21,532 nt of DNA from an uncultured Chromatiaceae bacterium (GTDB taxonomy: Bacteria > Pseudomonadota > Gammaproteobacteria > Enterobacterales > Alteromonadaceae). How positions within the stretch are numbered: the first letter of the stretch is position 1; each line of letters starts with the position of its first letter. A model generated the notes under the pieces. The model did no database searches and was not told the origin of the DNA. It saw only the letters and a program-made list of their open reading frames with translations. A program made the position numbers and the translations under genes. The DNA lies in the NCBI GenBank assembly GCA_946482325.1, contig CAMLRA010000055.1:1-21532 (forward strand), written 5' to 3'. Of the stretch, positions 7,726 through 16,019 are shown one piece after another.

Positions 7726-8748
7726 ATGAAATTAGCCAGTCTGAAAAATCAAAGCCGTGATGGTCAGCTTGTGGTAGTGAGCCGCGACTTAACCAAAGCG
7801 GTAGCGGTGCCAAACATCGCTGCAACCATGCAATATGCACTGGATCACTGGTCAGTCGTTGCACCAGCCCTGACCGAAGTTTACCAGGGGCTGAATCACG
7901 GCACAGTGCAAGGCGAATTTGCCTTTGACCAAAAAGCCTGTGCGTCTCCGTTACCACGCGCTTATCAATGGGCTGACGGCAGTGCTTATGTCAATCACGT
8001 TGAATTAGTGCGTCGGGCGCGCAATTCAGAAATGCCACCGAGTTTTTGGACTGATCCGCTGATGTATCAGGGCGGTTCTGACGATTTTATCGGTCCACGC
8101 GACAACATCGATGTGGTAAGTGAAGATTACGGCATTGATTTTGAAGGTGAAGTGGCCGTCATTACCGGTGATGTGGAGATGGCATCAACGCCAGAGCAGG
8201 CGCGCCGGCAAATCCGGCTGGTGATGCTGGTCAATGACGTATCGTTACGTGGCCTGATCCCGAATGAACTGGCCAAAGGTTTTGGTTTTTTCCAGTCCAA
8301 GCCTGCATCTGCGTTCAGCCCGGTTGCGGTGACACCCGAAGAGCTGGGTAGCCATTGGCAGGACGCAAAGCTGCACTTACCGCTGGTGTCGCACTTAAAT
8401 GGCAAACTGTTTGGTAAACCGAATGCCGGCGTCGACATGACATTTGATTTTGGTCAGCTGGTGGCGCATGCGGCGAAAACCCGCAACCTGGGCGCTGGCG
8501 CGATCATTGGTTCAGGCACAGTGTCGAACAAACAAGGTACAGATTACGGCACTTCAATTGACGAAGGTGGCCTTGGTTATTCCTGTATCGCTGAAGTGCG
8601 GATGATTGAAACTATTCGCGACGGCGCGCCAAAAACGTCGTTTATGCAGTTTGGCGACCGTATCCGCATTGAAATGCTGGACGAACAGGGTCAGAGTATC
8701 TTTGGCGCTATCGACCAGCAGGTCGTGCAGTATCTGCCGCGTGCCTAA
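7726..8748 (+). CDS. fahA: Fumarylacetoacetate hydrolase family protein
   Basis: 340 residues; the start ATG 7726 has a GGACA ribosome site. It catalyses the last step of tyrosine degradation, hydrolysis of fumarylacetoacetate to fumarate and acetoacetate. The FAH fold is recognisable from DFEGEVAVITGDV (metal-binding glutamate), MLVNDVSLR, GFFQSKPASAFSPVAVTPEE, and the C-terminal GSGTVSN and GYSCIAEVRMIETI blocks. It is shorter than the roughly 420-residue eukaryotic enzyme because it lacks most of the N-terminal domain. Its position between hmgA and maiA makes the substrate assignment much safer than the family alone would. A strong hairpin follows 15 nt after its stop. Confidence 0.94.
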   Translation: MKLASLKNQSRDGQLVVVSRDLTKAVAVPNIAATMQYALDHWSVVAPALTEVYQGLNHGTVQGEFAFDQKACASPLPRAYQWADGSAYVNHVELVRRARNSEMPPSFWTDPLMYQGGSDDFIGPRDNIDVVSEDYGIDFEGEVAVITGDVEMASTPEQARRQIRLVMLVNDVSLRGLIPNELAKGFGFFQSKPASAFSPVAVTPEELGSHWQDAKLHLPLVSHLNGKLFGKPNAGVDMTFDFGQLVAHAAKTRNLGAGAIIGSGTVSNKQGTDYGTSIDEGGLGYSCIAEVRMIETIRDGAPKTSFMQFGDRIRIEMLDEQGQSIFGAIDQQVVQYLPRA

Positions 8749-8763
8749 CAATTTGTTTGCATG

Positions 8764-8789
8764 AAAAAGCCGGCACTTGCCGGCTTTTT
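8764..8789 (+). terminator. Terminator-like perfect hairpin between fahA and maiA
   Basis: AAAAAGCCGGC (8764-8774), loop ACTT, GCCGGCTTTTT (8779-8789): a perfect 11-bp stem with GC core and a T-run, i.e. a canonical intrinsic terminator and, because of the matching A-run, potentially bidirectional. It sits inside the catabolic operon only 18 nt before maiA. Either maiA depends on read-through or on its own promoter, or the hairpin sets the ratio of upstream to downstream message. Confidence 0.8.
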
Positions 8790-8807
8790 GCCAGATGGAG
8801 TTTTCCG

Positions 8808-9452
8808 ATGTTGACTTTATATACTTATTGGCGCTCTTCCGCTGCGTTTCGGGTTCGCATTGCGCTGGCGCACAAAGAACTCACCGCAAACCAGATCCCG
8901 GTGCATTTACTCAAAGACGGCGGCCAACAAAAAGCGCAATCATACCGCGAGTTGAACCCCGCAATGCTGGTGCCGACGCTGCAACATGACGAGCTGACGC
9001 TGAACCAGTCGCTGGCCATCATTGAATACCTGGATGCCACTTTTCCGAATCAGCCGCTGTTACCGGCAGAGCCGGCCAAAGCCGCAGTGGTGCGCGCGTT
9101 GGCGCTGGATATCGCCTGTGATATTCATCCTTTGAATAATCTGCGGGTTTTGCAGTACCTGACCGGCACCTTGGGTCTGAGTGAACAGCAAAAAACCGAC
9201 TGGATTTTGCATTGGCTGCGTCAAGGGTTTACTGCGCTGGAACAACGGCTGAGCAAGACCGGCGGGTTATATGCCTGTGGCGATACAGTGACACTGGCCG
9301 ATCTCTGTCTGGTGCCACAAGTCTACAATGCGCTGCGTTTTCAGTTGGATCTGACGCCATTTCCGACGATTCAACGTATTTATCAGCAATGTATGACGTT
9401 GCCGGCCTTTATCGCGGCAGCGCCTGAGCAACAAGCGGACGCGCAGGCCTGA
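8808..9452 (+). CDS. maiA: Maleylacetoacetate isomerase (zeta-class glutathione transferase)
   Basis: 214 residues from ATG 8808, with GGAG seven bases upstream; an in-frame TTG at 8757 would place the whole hairpin inside the coding region and is rejected. The enzyme isomerises maleylacetoacetate to fumarylacetoacetate with glutathione as cofactor. The zeta-class signature SSAAFRVRIAL at about 9-19 contains the catalytic serines; VPTL and NQSLAIIEYLD complete the thioredoxin-fold half, and an all-helical C-terminal domain follows. It completes the homogentisate pathway with hpd, hmgA and fahA. It converges with the histidine kinase gene with only 11 bp between stop codons and no visible terminator. 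Confidence 0.95.
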   Translation: MLTLYTYWRSSAAFRVRIALAHKELTANQIPVHLLKDGGQQKAQSYRELNPAMLVPTLQHDELTLNQSLAIIEYLDATFPNQPLLPAEPAKAAVVRALALDIACDIHPLNNLRVLQYLTGTLGLSEQQKTDWILHWLRQGFTALEQRLSKTGGLYACGDTVTLADLCLVPQVYNALRFQLDLTPFPTIQRIYQQCMTLPAFIAAAPEQQADAQA

Positions 9453-9463
9453 GCACCGGCGAA

Positions 9464-10327
9464 TTAAAGCGGTGTGCAGTCGTCTGACCCGGAGGTTGTT
9501 TCTGCCGGCAGGCGCAGGGTAAAGGCGGCGCCACCCAGTGCTGAGGGGCCCACACGGATGGTGCCGCCATGTTGCTGAATAATCGACTGACAAATCGGCA
9601 AGCCAAGCCCGGTACCTTTGCCCGGTGCTTTGGTGGTAAAGAACGGCGTAAATATCTGCGGCATAATATCCGCAGGAATGCCGGGACCGCTGTCTGCGAT
9701 ACACAGCTCTAACCAGCCATCAGCCTGTACCGCGGTTAAGCGGATTTGGCCGGTTACCGGGCCAATTGCCTGCGCAGCGTTGAGCAGTAGATTGACCAGT
9801 ACCTGGGTCAAAGCTGCTGGTTGGCCCTGCAGCCAGATGTTGGCCGGCTCCAGTAAACATTCGGCCGTGATATGATTTTTCAGCTCATTTTTACTTAACC
9901 GCAGTGCCATCTCCAACAGCGGCCTTAGTTCAAACCGTTGAAATTCAGCATGGTCCGGATGGGAAAAACGCCGCAGGTCCAGCACCAAATCCCGCACTCT
10001 TAAGGCACCTTGTACCGAGTCATTCAGCAGACTTTGGGTATCCTGCAGTAAAAAACGTAGATCTTCCTGTTGTTGTAATGTGGCCAGTTGTTGTCGCAGC
10101 GCTGTTTTTTGCTGTGGGTCCTCACAGTGTGCTAATGCCTGCAACAGGTCAAAATACTGTATGAAAATCGGCAGATACAGCGCAAAGCTACTGAGGTTGC
10201 TGAGAATATACCCAATCGGGTTATTCAGTTCATGTGCGATACCGGCAGTTAGCGTACCAATGGTCGCCAGCCGATCTGTTTGTTGCCAATGCGCGTTAGT
10301 CGAAGGGGCTGTTGCCGGTTTTTGCAT
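9464..10327 (-). CDS. Soluble sensor-less histidine kinase
   Basis: 287 residues from the ATG at 10327, which has GGAG eight bases upstream; a GTG two codons earlier is closer to the same ribosome site and less likely. Visible: a dimerisation/phosphoacceptor H-box [16 protein letters not shown] with H32, a long helical region, then a HATPase_c domain with N-box [10 protein letters not shown]1 DSGPGI, F-box FTPFFTTK and G2 GKGTGLGL. There is no transmembrane segment and no recognisable input domain, only about 20 residues before the H-box. It is divergent from two response-regulator genes, which are its likely partners. The input signal is unknown; another protein may supply it. Confidence 0.9.
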   Translation of the reverse strand: MQKPATAPSTNAHWQQTDRLATIGTLTAGIAHELNNPIGYILSNLSSFALYLPIFIQYFDLLQALAHCEDPQQKTALRQQLATLQQQEDLRFLLQDTQSLLNDSVQGALRVRDLVLDLRRFSHPDHAEFQRFELRPLLEMALRLSKNELKNHITAECLLEPANIWLQGQPAALTQVLVNLLLNAAQAIGPVTGQIRLTAVQADGWLELCIADSGPGIPADIMPQIFTPFFTTKAPGKGTGLGLPICQSIIQQHGGTIRVGPSALGGAAFTLRLPAETTSGSDDCTPL

Positions 10328-10401
10328 CTTCACTGCTCCACTGCCGATGAAGCTTTATATTGGCGCTCCGCAGCTCACAGAGCAAGTCTGCAGGAAAATA
10401 C

Positions 10402-10431
10402 TTGCCTGAGCAGCCTGCTCCTGTTTATGTT
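10402..10431 (+). promoter_or_regulatory. Possible sigma-70 promoter of the EAL/HDOD genes
   Basis: TTGCCT (10402-10407) and TATGTT (10426-10431) are 18 bp apart and end 20 nt before the start codon. The spacer contains an inverted repeat GAGCA-GCC-TGCTC (10408-10420) that could be an operator. Both hexamers are moderate matches; this is tentative. Confidence 0.3.
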
Positions 10432-10451
10432 GAATGGGGGAAGGAGCTGGC

Positions 10452-12452
10452 ATGGCAAAAACAATCTTATTAGTCGACGATGAACCGGCAATTTTACGTG
10501 CACTGCAACGTACTTTGCAGCGCGCAGGGTACCGGGTGATCTTAGCGGAAAGTGGTGTTTCGGCGTTAAATCAGCTTGCTGCTGAACCTGTCGCCCTTGT
10601 ATTGTCAGATTTTCGCATGCCAGGCATGAATGGCGCTGAGCTGCTGCAGCAAGTTAAGCAACAATACCCATCGACCATCGGACTGATCCTGAGTGCCTAC
10701 GCTGAGCGTGATGCACTGCTAACCTGCCTGAACAGTGGGGCGGCTTGGCGTTTCCTGGAAAAACCATGGGAAGACGGGCTGCTGCTCAAGGAAATCGCCG
10801 CAGCCATCAGCGAACGTGATCGGCGGCAGGCTGAGCAGCAGAGGACTAACTTACTGTTATCGAGTCATGATGCTCTGCTGGAGTTATCTGCAGCGGGACG
10901 GGTATTGCGGTTTAACAGCTCTGCCTGTCAGGTCTTAGGGCTGCAGCCGTCCGAGTTGCGTGGTCAGGTACTTTCGGCTCTTTTTACCGATATCAATCCA
11001 ATTGAACTGGCCAGTTTCTTACATAAAAAAGACCATGATATTCAGTTGCAGGGCGTTCACGGAGACTACTTCAGCTTCAGTCACCGAATCTCAGACTTAC
11101 AGCATTACTTGTTGAAAATTATGCCGGTACAGCGTGTCAGCGACCAAGTATTCACTGCCGTTAATGCACTGCTGACAGCTTCAGATATCCGCTCACAAAT
11201 TGAAGACCTGTTGTCTTCAGATCAGCGGCAATTTGCGGTCGTCACGCTACTGTTACCAGATTTTGCTTTGTACAACGCCTCTTTAAGCCAAGGTCAGCTG
11301 GACGAACTTTTAGAAAAAGCGGGCCAGGTGATCCGTAGTCAGCTGCCGGCAAAAGCACTGCTGGGGTATGTGTCTGCTGACAAATTCGTCATGGTATTGC
11401 CAGGTTTGGCGCAGGAAAGTCAGTTATTGATGTCGATTGAGCAGGTCTTGCTACCATTTCGGCAACAATTGGTGCTGAGTTTCAATCGGGTCCAGCTGGT
11501 TTTTTGCGTCGGTTATGCATTGTCACCGGCTGACGGCGCCACTGCTGCTTTATTGTTGCAGCATGCAGATGTTGCATGCCGGCAGAATCTGGTGAATCCG
11601 GCAGGATTCTTTTTACGCTATGACGCTGGGATGGTGGAGCAAAAACGTCAACATTTTGAGTTAAGTAATTCCTTGTATGATGCGCTGGAAAGCCAGCAAT
11701 TCAGTTTAAGTTTCCAGCCGAAAATTCGTCTGACTGATGGTTTTTGCGATAGCGCTGAGGCGCTTATCCGTTGGCAACATCCAAAATTTGGTCAGGTTTC
11801 GCCTGCTGTGTTTATCCCTATCGCTGAGCAGGATGGTCAGATCCAGGCTATTGGTGACTGGGTGTTACAGCAAGCCTTACGGCATTTTAAGCAGTGGCAA
11901 CAGCAAGGTTTAGCGTTATCGCATCTGGCGATAAATTTGTCCGGCCGTCAGCTGACCGACCCGCAACTGGCAAGCCGCATTGCCGCCTGTCTGGATAATT
12001 TTGGTCTGGCATCAGCACGGCTCGAACTCGAGGTGACCGAAACTTTTCTGATGGCTGATATTGACGCTAGCAGCAGGCTGTTAGGTCATTTACATCAATT
12101 AGGTTGTCTGCTGGCAATGGATGATTTTGGTACCGGGTATTCATCCCTGGCTTATCTGGCGAAATTGCCAGTGAATAAACTAAAACTAGACCGTTCCTTG
12201 TTATTAGATCTGGAACACTCGCCGCAATGTGCCAGTATGATAAGACATATGATTCGAATGGCCCACGAGTTGGGCATGCAAGTGGTGGCTGAGGGCATTG
12301 AATCAATCGGCCAGGTTTTATTACTGCGTGATATGCAATGCGATTACATTCAGGGATATGTCTTCAGTAAGCCACTTAGTAGTCAGGAGTTTGTCAGTTT
12401 TCTTGCCTGCCAGCCGATTCGGCAGCAGTGGGAGGAATTACTTCATGTTTGA
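10452..12452 (+). CDS. Response regulator with PAS, degenerate GGDEF and EAL domains (c-di-GMP phosphodiesterase)
   Basis: 666 residues from ATG 10452, with GGAG five bases upstream. Domains: receiver (about 1-120) with D9-D10, phosphoacceptor D53 in LSDFRMPGMNG and lysine in FLEKPW; a PAS-like region (about 135-225); a GGDEF-type domain (250-395) whose signature is SADKF at 308-312, so cyclase activity is not expected; and an EAL domain (410-655). The EAL catalytic set looks complete: E436-A-L, AINLSGRQL, LEVTET, D557-D558-FGTGYSSL, NKLKLDRS, VAEGIES and QGYVFSKPL. It therefore most likely hydrolyses cyclic di-GMP, under control of receiver phosphorylation, probably by the divergent kinase. 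Its last 8 nt overlap the next gene. Confidence 0.92.
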   Translation: MAKTILLVDDEPAILRALQRTLQRAGYRVILAESGVSALNQLAAEPVALVLSDFRMPGMNGAELLQQVKQQYPSTIGLILSAYAERDALLTCLNSGAAWRFLEKPWEDGLLLKEIAAAISERDRRQAEQQRTNLLLSSHDALLELSAAGRVLRFNSSACQVLGLQPSELRGQVLSALFTDINPIELASFLHKKDHDIQLQGVHGDYFSFSHRISDLQHYLLKIMPVQRVSDQVFTAVNALLTASDIRSQIEDLLSSDQRQFAVVTLLLPDFALYNASLSQGQLDELLEKAGQVIRSQLPAKALLGYVSADKFVMVLPGLAQESQLLMSIEQVLLPFRQQLVLSFNRVQLVFCVGYALSPADGATAALLLQHADVACRQNLVNPAGFFLRYDAGMVEQKRQHFELSNSLYDALESQQFSLSFQPKIRLTDGFCDSAEALIRWQHPKFGQVSPAVFIPIAEQDGQIQAIGDWVLQQALRHFKQWQQQGLALSHLAINLSGRQLTDPQLASRIAACLDNFGLASARLELEVTETFLMADIDASSRLLGHLHQLGCLLAMDDFGTGYSSLAYLAKLPVNKLKLDRSLLLDLEHSPQCASMIRHMIRMAHELGMQVVAEGIESIGQVLLLRDMQCDYIQGYVFSKPLSSQEFVSFLACQPIRQQWEELLHV

Positions 12453-13614
12453 GGCTGATCGCTGGTTGGTACTATTAGTCGAACCAGATCCTGCCGCAGG
12501 GGCTGCAACGCAGCGACTGCTGCGCCGGATCTGTCCGCACTGGCAGGTCGAGTTGTGTGCAGACGCAGTTAGTGCGACCCAATATCTGTTACAGCAGCCA
12601 GTAGCCCCACAAATGCTGCTGACAGACCGGCTGGATGCTTCACTTCGTGGTGAAGAATTACTGGAGTTTTGCGCTGAACATTCTCCTGCAACCATCCGGG
12701 TATTGATGAGCGCTGAAAACGATGGGGCTGTCATGCTGGCGGCAGTGCAATCGGCGCAGATATTATTGGGTAAACCGTTTACTGAGCTGGACTTACAGGC
12801 AATTTTCCACCGGGCTGAACAAATTATTGAAGGTCCGTTTTCCGAGCATGCGCGTTATCAGCTTGGTACCTTACAATCCTTGCCGATTCAGCAACGGCAG
12901 TATCAGCAAATTTTAACTTTATTGGATGATCCGGACAGCTCGCAGCGGGCTTTGGCTGCCGCCTTAGAGCGTGAAGCGCCTCTGGCCGGACGACTTATCC
13001 AGATGGCCAATTCGGCCTATTTGGGTTTCAGGCGTCAGACGCTGGATTTGCAGGAAGTGACCAGCCGACTTGGCAGGGAAATGATTAAAGCCATCATGCA
13101 GGCCTTTATGCTGCATCAACAGTATCAGGGCCGTATACAGCCACAGTTACACCAGCAGTTGCAGGATTACGCGGTATCATTAGCTTCTATCGCATTTCAG
13201 CTGGCGCGAACCCAATGCCGCGACGACGCCAGTCTGGCGGAGAAAGCTTACGTTGCAGGCCTGATGCAGGCATTAGGTCCGTTGGCATTATTGGCGACTC
13301 AGCCGCTCAGCAGCCAACAGTTAACACAGGAAGATATGTTTCAGGATGGTGTGGCGGACCACTGTGTGTTAACCGGCTATCTGATGACGCTGTGGGGATT
13401 CTCAGCCGATATTTGCGCGGCAGCTATGTACCGGCTGGATCTGCAATCATCCCCTCATATCGATCGGTTGCAGGCTATTTTACATTTAGCCAGTTATGTA
13501 TTGTGCTTGCAGCAGCAAGATCCAACCCATGCCAACATAACGCCTGATGTTGAAGCGCTGAATCGTTTTGCGCTGTCAGACAGTTTTCTGGCAGTAAATC
13601 AGGAGCGGGGATGA
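12445..13614 (+). CDS. Response regulator with HDOD output domain
   Basis: 389 residues from ATG 12445, which has a GGAGG ribosome site and overlaps the end of the EAL gene by 8 nt; an in-frame upstream ATG at 12298 would extend far into that gene and is rejected. Receiver domain at about 7-120, with E13/D15, phosphoacceptor D61 in LLTDRLD, S in LMSAEN and the lysine in LGKPF. An HDOD domain follows (about 145-340): LPIQQRQ, LEREAPLAGRLIQMANSAY, and YVAGLMQALGPLAL where active HD enzymes have H-D. The missing metal ligands are usual for HDOD proteins, which act in signalling by protein contact and not as hydrolases. It is coupled to both neighbours by overlapping codons. Confidence 0.88.
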   Translation: MFEADRWLVLLVEPDPAAGAATQRLLRRICPHWQVELCADAVSATQYLLQQPVAPQMLLTDRLDASLRGEELLEFCAEHSPATIRVLMSAENDGAVMLAAVQSAQILLGKPFTELDLQAIFHRAEQIIEGPFSEHARYQLGTLQSLPIQQRQYQQILTLLDDPDSSQRALAAALEREAPLAGRLIQMANSAYLGFRRQTLDLQEVTSRLGREMIKAIMQAFMLHQQYQGRIQPQLHQQLQDYAVSLASIAFQLARTQCRDDASLAEKAYVAGLMQALGPLALLATQPLSSQQLTQEDMFQDGVADHCVLTGYLMTLWGFSADICAAAMYRLDLQSSPHIDRLQAILHLASYVLCLQQQDPTHANITPDVEALNRFALSDSFLAVNQERG

Positions 13615-13871
13615 GCACAAATTCAATCTGGCAGTTACGCCGTCCCAAACGCTGGTTTAACGCGCTGTTGTTTTACACCGGCTGGCTGGGCTTAGCTGTG
13701 CATCTGGTGTTGATGCTTTATTGCTTTGCCAGTGGCATCCCTTATCCGATGAGCTGGTGGTTTGTCGCATTGGCGCCGGCATTGTCGGTGCTTTGGGGCG
13801 GAGTTGCTGCATTGCAGTTACAAAAAGAAGCAGGTCCACCTCCTGAGGTTCAGGCCCGCTTTCGTTGTTAA
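13611..13871 (+). CDS. Small two-helix membrane protein of unknown function
   Basis: 86 residues. The ATG at 13611 overlaps the HDOD stop codon (ATGA) and has GGAG in front, so it is translated as the third gene of the EAL-HDOD unit. A basic, Trp-rich N-terminus is followed by two hydrophobic segments (about 17-42 and 48-70) separated by a short loop with PYPMSWW, and a short polar tail. I do not recognise a family. Coupled translation suggests a role linked to the signalling proteins, for instance membrane anchoring or signal input, but that is inference. It converges with the next gene, with 8 bp between stop codons. Confidence 0.75.
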   Translation: MSTNSIWQLRRPKRWFNALLFYTGWLGLAVHLVLMLYCFASGIPYPMSWWFVALAPALSVLWGGVAALQLQKEAGPPPEVQARFRC

Positions 13872-13879
13872 GCTGCATG

Positions 13880-14368
13880 CTATCGTTTGGGTTGCAGCAT
13901 CGCCTCAACTTCAATTTCGGTGATGCCTTTTTCATCAAAATGGAAGTGGATTTGGGCAGGACGACCTTCGATAAAATGATATCGCAGGTCGTCAATTAAC
14001 AGCACGAAATCACCAGGCCGTGCCGGTTGCAATTTTTGCTTGAACAGTTTCAGTTGATGCTTACCTATTTGCCACTGAAACCCGCTCACTGGCGTTTTGC
14101 TGAAATCTCGCGCCCATACGTGCTGGTCTTTATTGAGCATTAACGCCAGTGTATACCGCTTAGGTACTTCTTCGACTGCCATTTCGTGTGGTCCCAACTT
14201 AAACTGGTAGGCGCCTTCGTGTTGCAGGAATGCAAAGCCAAATTCAGTTTGCTGTTGACTGCCATCCGCCAGCGTCAGTTGCACCGGGCCATTTAACTGA
14301 AACTCGGCGAGACTTGCTGCACTAAAAAACCATGCTGCTAATGCTATCACTCGCGTCTGATACATCAT
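13880..14368 (-). CDS. Predicted exported protein of unknown function
   Basis: 162 residues beginning with an apparent signal peptide: a short polar start, a hydrophobic stretch of about 12 residues and a cleavage-like site after AASLA near residue 21. The rest is about 140 residues, rich in beta-strand-like alternation (for example IHFHFDEKGITEIEVEAML), suggesting a soluble periplasmic beta protein. Start is the first of two tandem ATG codons, behind a GGGGT ribosome site. It follows mltD by 16 nt and is probably on the same transcript. I do not recognise the family. Confidence 0.72.
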   Translation of the reverse strand: MMYQTRVIALAAWFFSAASLAEFQLNGPVQLTLADGSQQQTEFGFAFLQHEGAYQFKLGPHEMAVEEVPKRYTLALMLNKDQHVWARDFSKTPVSGFQWQIGKHQLKLFKQKLQPARPGDFVLLIDDLRYHFIEGRPAQIHFHFDEKGITEIEVEAMLQPKR

Positions 14369-14384
14369 ATTTACCCCGTTGTGG

Positions 14385-15938
14385 TCAGGATTGTCGCTTG
14401 CCAGCTGCTATCCGCAATTGCTGGCCCGCCTTTAATTTACTATCGGCCTTTAACTGATTCCATTTGAGCAAATCGGCCAATTTAATTTTATGTAGTTTGG
14501 CGATGTGATCGAGGGAATCGCCTTTTTTAACCGTATACACAGATTTGGCTTGCTTCGCATTCCCTGTGACTTTTTCCGGCGAAACTCGCGCACCGGGGAC
14601 CCGTAAAGATTGGCCGGGTTTTAAGTGCGCATTAGCAGCTAAGTTGTTGTATACCCTGAGTTCCTCACTATCAACCCGCAGTTTCTGTGCGATTGTCCAC
14701 AGACTGTCACCTGACTTGACCTGATAATTCTGTGGCTGACTTCTGGCAACCGCTACGGGCGGATTTTTGCCCGTCGGTACTAATAGTATTTGTCCTGTTT
14801 GCAGCTGGTCGTTTTTCAGCTGATTCAAACGGCGCAGGCTGACGACTTTAACTTTAAAGCGCGCGGCGATAGTGCCGAGGCTGTCACCGCTTTTAACCTT
14901 GTAGCGTTGAGGCTCACTTGAAGACGCAGTCGCAACAGAAACTTTTTTTAGTAAATGTCGCTGCTGTTCAAAAGCTTCAAGTGCATCGAGTGGCAGCAAC
15001 ATCGGAAAATCGTTGCCAGCAGGCGTTGTGTTTAACGCAAAGCCGGGATTCAGTTTCTTGAGCTGATTCAACGGGATCCCGGCAAGTTCAGCGGCTTGCT
15101 GTAAACGAACAGCGCCGGCGATCCTGGTACTGCCGACGATAGGGCGGTTAGCCACAGGTGGCAGATTGATTTGATAGTTGGCAGGATTTTTTACCAGGCT
15201 TATCATCGCCAGCCACTTTGGCATGGTTTGCACATAGCGGCCGGGAACCTGCAGACTCCAGTAGTCGGTCGGTTTGCCACGGGCTTTGTTGCGCTCTATT
15301 GCCGCCATGATCCGGCCTTCGCCAGTGTTATAGGCGGCGACCGCATTGAGCCAGTCATTGCCGAGACTGTCATGTAAATGCTGCAGGTAATCCAGTACTG
15401 CAAGTGTGGAGATCCATGGGTCCTTCCGGCCATCATAGCCGTGCTGAATTTTCAGGCCAAAATTACGGGCAGTTTGTGGCACCATTTGCCACAGCCCTGC
15501 CGGTCCTTTGCCTTGCGCCGCCGGATTGTAAGCACTCTCGACAATTGGTAACAACGCCAACTCGACAGGCATGCGACGTTTTTCCAGTTCAGTGACTATC
15601 AGATAGAGGTAGGGTTCTGCGCGGTTGGCGACTTCATTAAAAAACTTTTGTTTACTGGCAAAAAACGCAATCTCCCGACGGACATCAGCGCGTTGTGGCA
15701 CCTGAATATGCATTTGCTGGCGGATACGTTGCCAGACATCGGTATACGCCGACAATTCACTCTGTGTGACGACTGGATCCAGTGGTGACATCGGCACGTC
15801 CAGCGTTGCAGGCTGCGCCTGGTCATTGCCTGCGTCTAGTGTTGAGCTGGTTGCGGCAGATTCCGCCGGGCCTTGCGCCTGTTTGGCACAGCTGCACAGC
15901 ACCAGCAAAACTAGCAGAAGGAAGCATTTGTTTAACAT
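14385..15938 (-). CDS. mltD: Membrane-bound lytic murein transglycosylase D, lipoprotein with three LysM repeats
   Basis: 517 residues. The N-terminus is a lipoprotein signal with lipobox LCSC and lipid-modified C17. An SLT family 1 transglycosylase domain follows (about 105-260) with catalytic E134 in PIVESAYNP, then GKGPAGLWQMVPQTA and AAYNTGEGRI. The C-terminal third has three LysM peptidoglycan-binding repeats, each starting VKSGDSL or VKKGDSL (about 345-390, 405-450, 465-510); E. coli MltD, as I recall it, has two. The enzyme cleaves the glycan strand to 1,6-anhydro-muropeptides in the periplasm. It lies directly downstream of gloB, as in E. coli. Confidence 0.95.
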   Translation of the reverse strand: MLNKCFLLLVLLVLCSCAKQAQGPAESAATSSTLDAGNDQAQPATLDVPMSPLDPVVTQSELSAYTDVWQRIRQQMHIQVPQRADVRREIAFFASKQKFFNEVANRAEPYLYLIVTELEKRRMPVELALLPIVESAYNPAAQGKGPAGLWQMVPQTARNFGLKIQHGYDGRKDPWISTLAVLDYLQHLHDSLGNDWLNAVAAYNTGEGRIMAAIERNKARGKPTDYWSLQVPGRYVQTMPKWLAMISLVKNPANYQINLPPVANRPIVGSTRIAGAVRLQQAAELAGIPLNQLKKLNPGFALNTTPAGNDFPMLLPLDALEAFEQQRHLLKKVSVATASSSEPQRYKVKSGDSLGTIAARFKVKVVSLRRLNQLKNDQLQTGQILLVPTGKNPPVAVARSQPQNYQVKSGDSLWTIAQKLRVDSEELRVYNNLAANAHLKPGQSLRVPGARVSPEKVTGNAKQAKSVYTVKKGDSLDHIAKLHKIKLADLLKWNQLKADSKLKAGQQLRIAAGKRQS

Positions 15939-15956
15939 GCATTTTTCCTGAATTCA

Positions 15957-15971
15957 GTTGCCACAGGCAAC
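15957..15971. repeat. Short perfect hairpin in the gloB-mltD gap
   Basis: GTTGCC-ACA-GGCAAC forms a 6-bp stem with a 3-nt loop, 19 nt before the mltD start. No T-run follows on the - strand, so it does not look like a terminator; it could affect processing or translation of mltD. Confidence 0.4.
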
Positions 15972-16019
15972 GTAAAGGCCGTGTATGGTAACGGGCAGAT
16001 TGGTAATTGCAAGCCGGTA

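Noticed and set aside
8757..8807. N-terminal extension of MaiA from a TTG start
   Set aside because: The extra codons are the terminator-like hairpin read as protein; ATG 8808 has a good ribosome site and matches the family start.
9267..9704. 145-codon open frame on the - strand spanning maiA and the kinase gene ends
   Set aside because: It overlaps two well-supported genes and shows no recognisable domain.
12298..12444. Upstream extension of the HDOD response regulator
   Set aside because: It lies within the EAL coding region; the GGAGG plus ATG at 12445 is a much better start and begins directly with the receiver domain.
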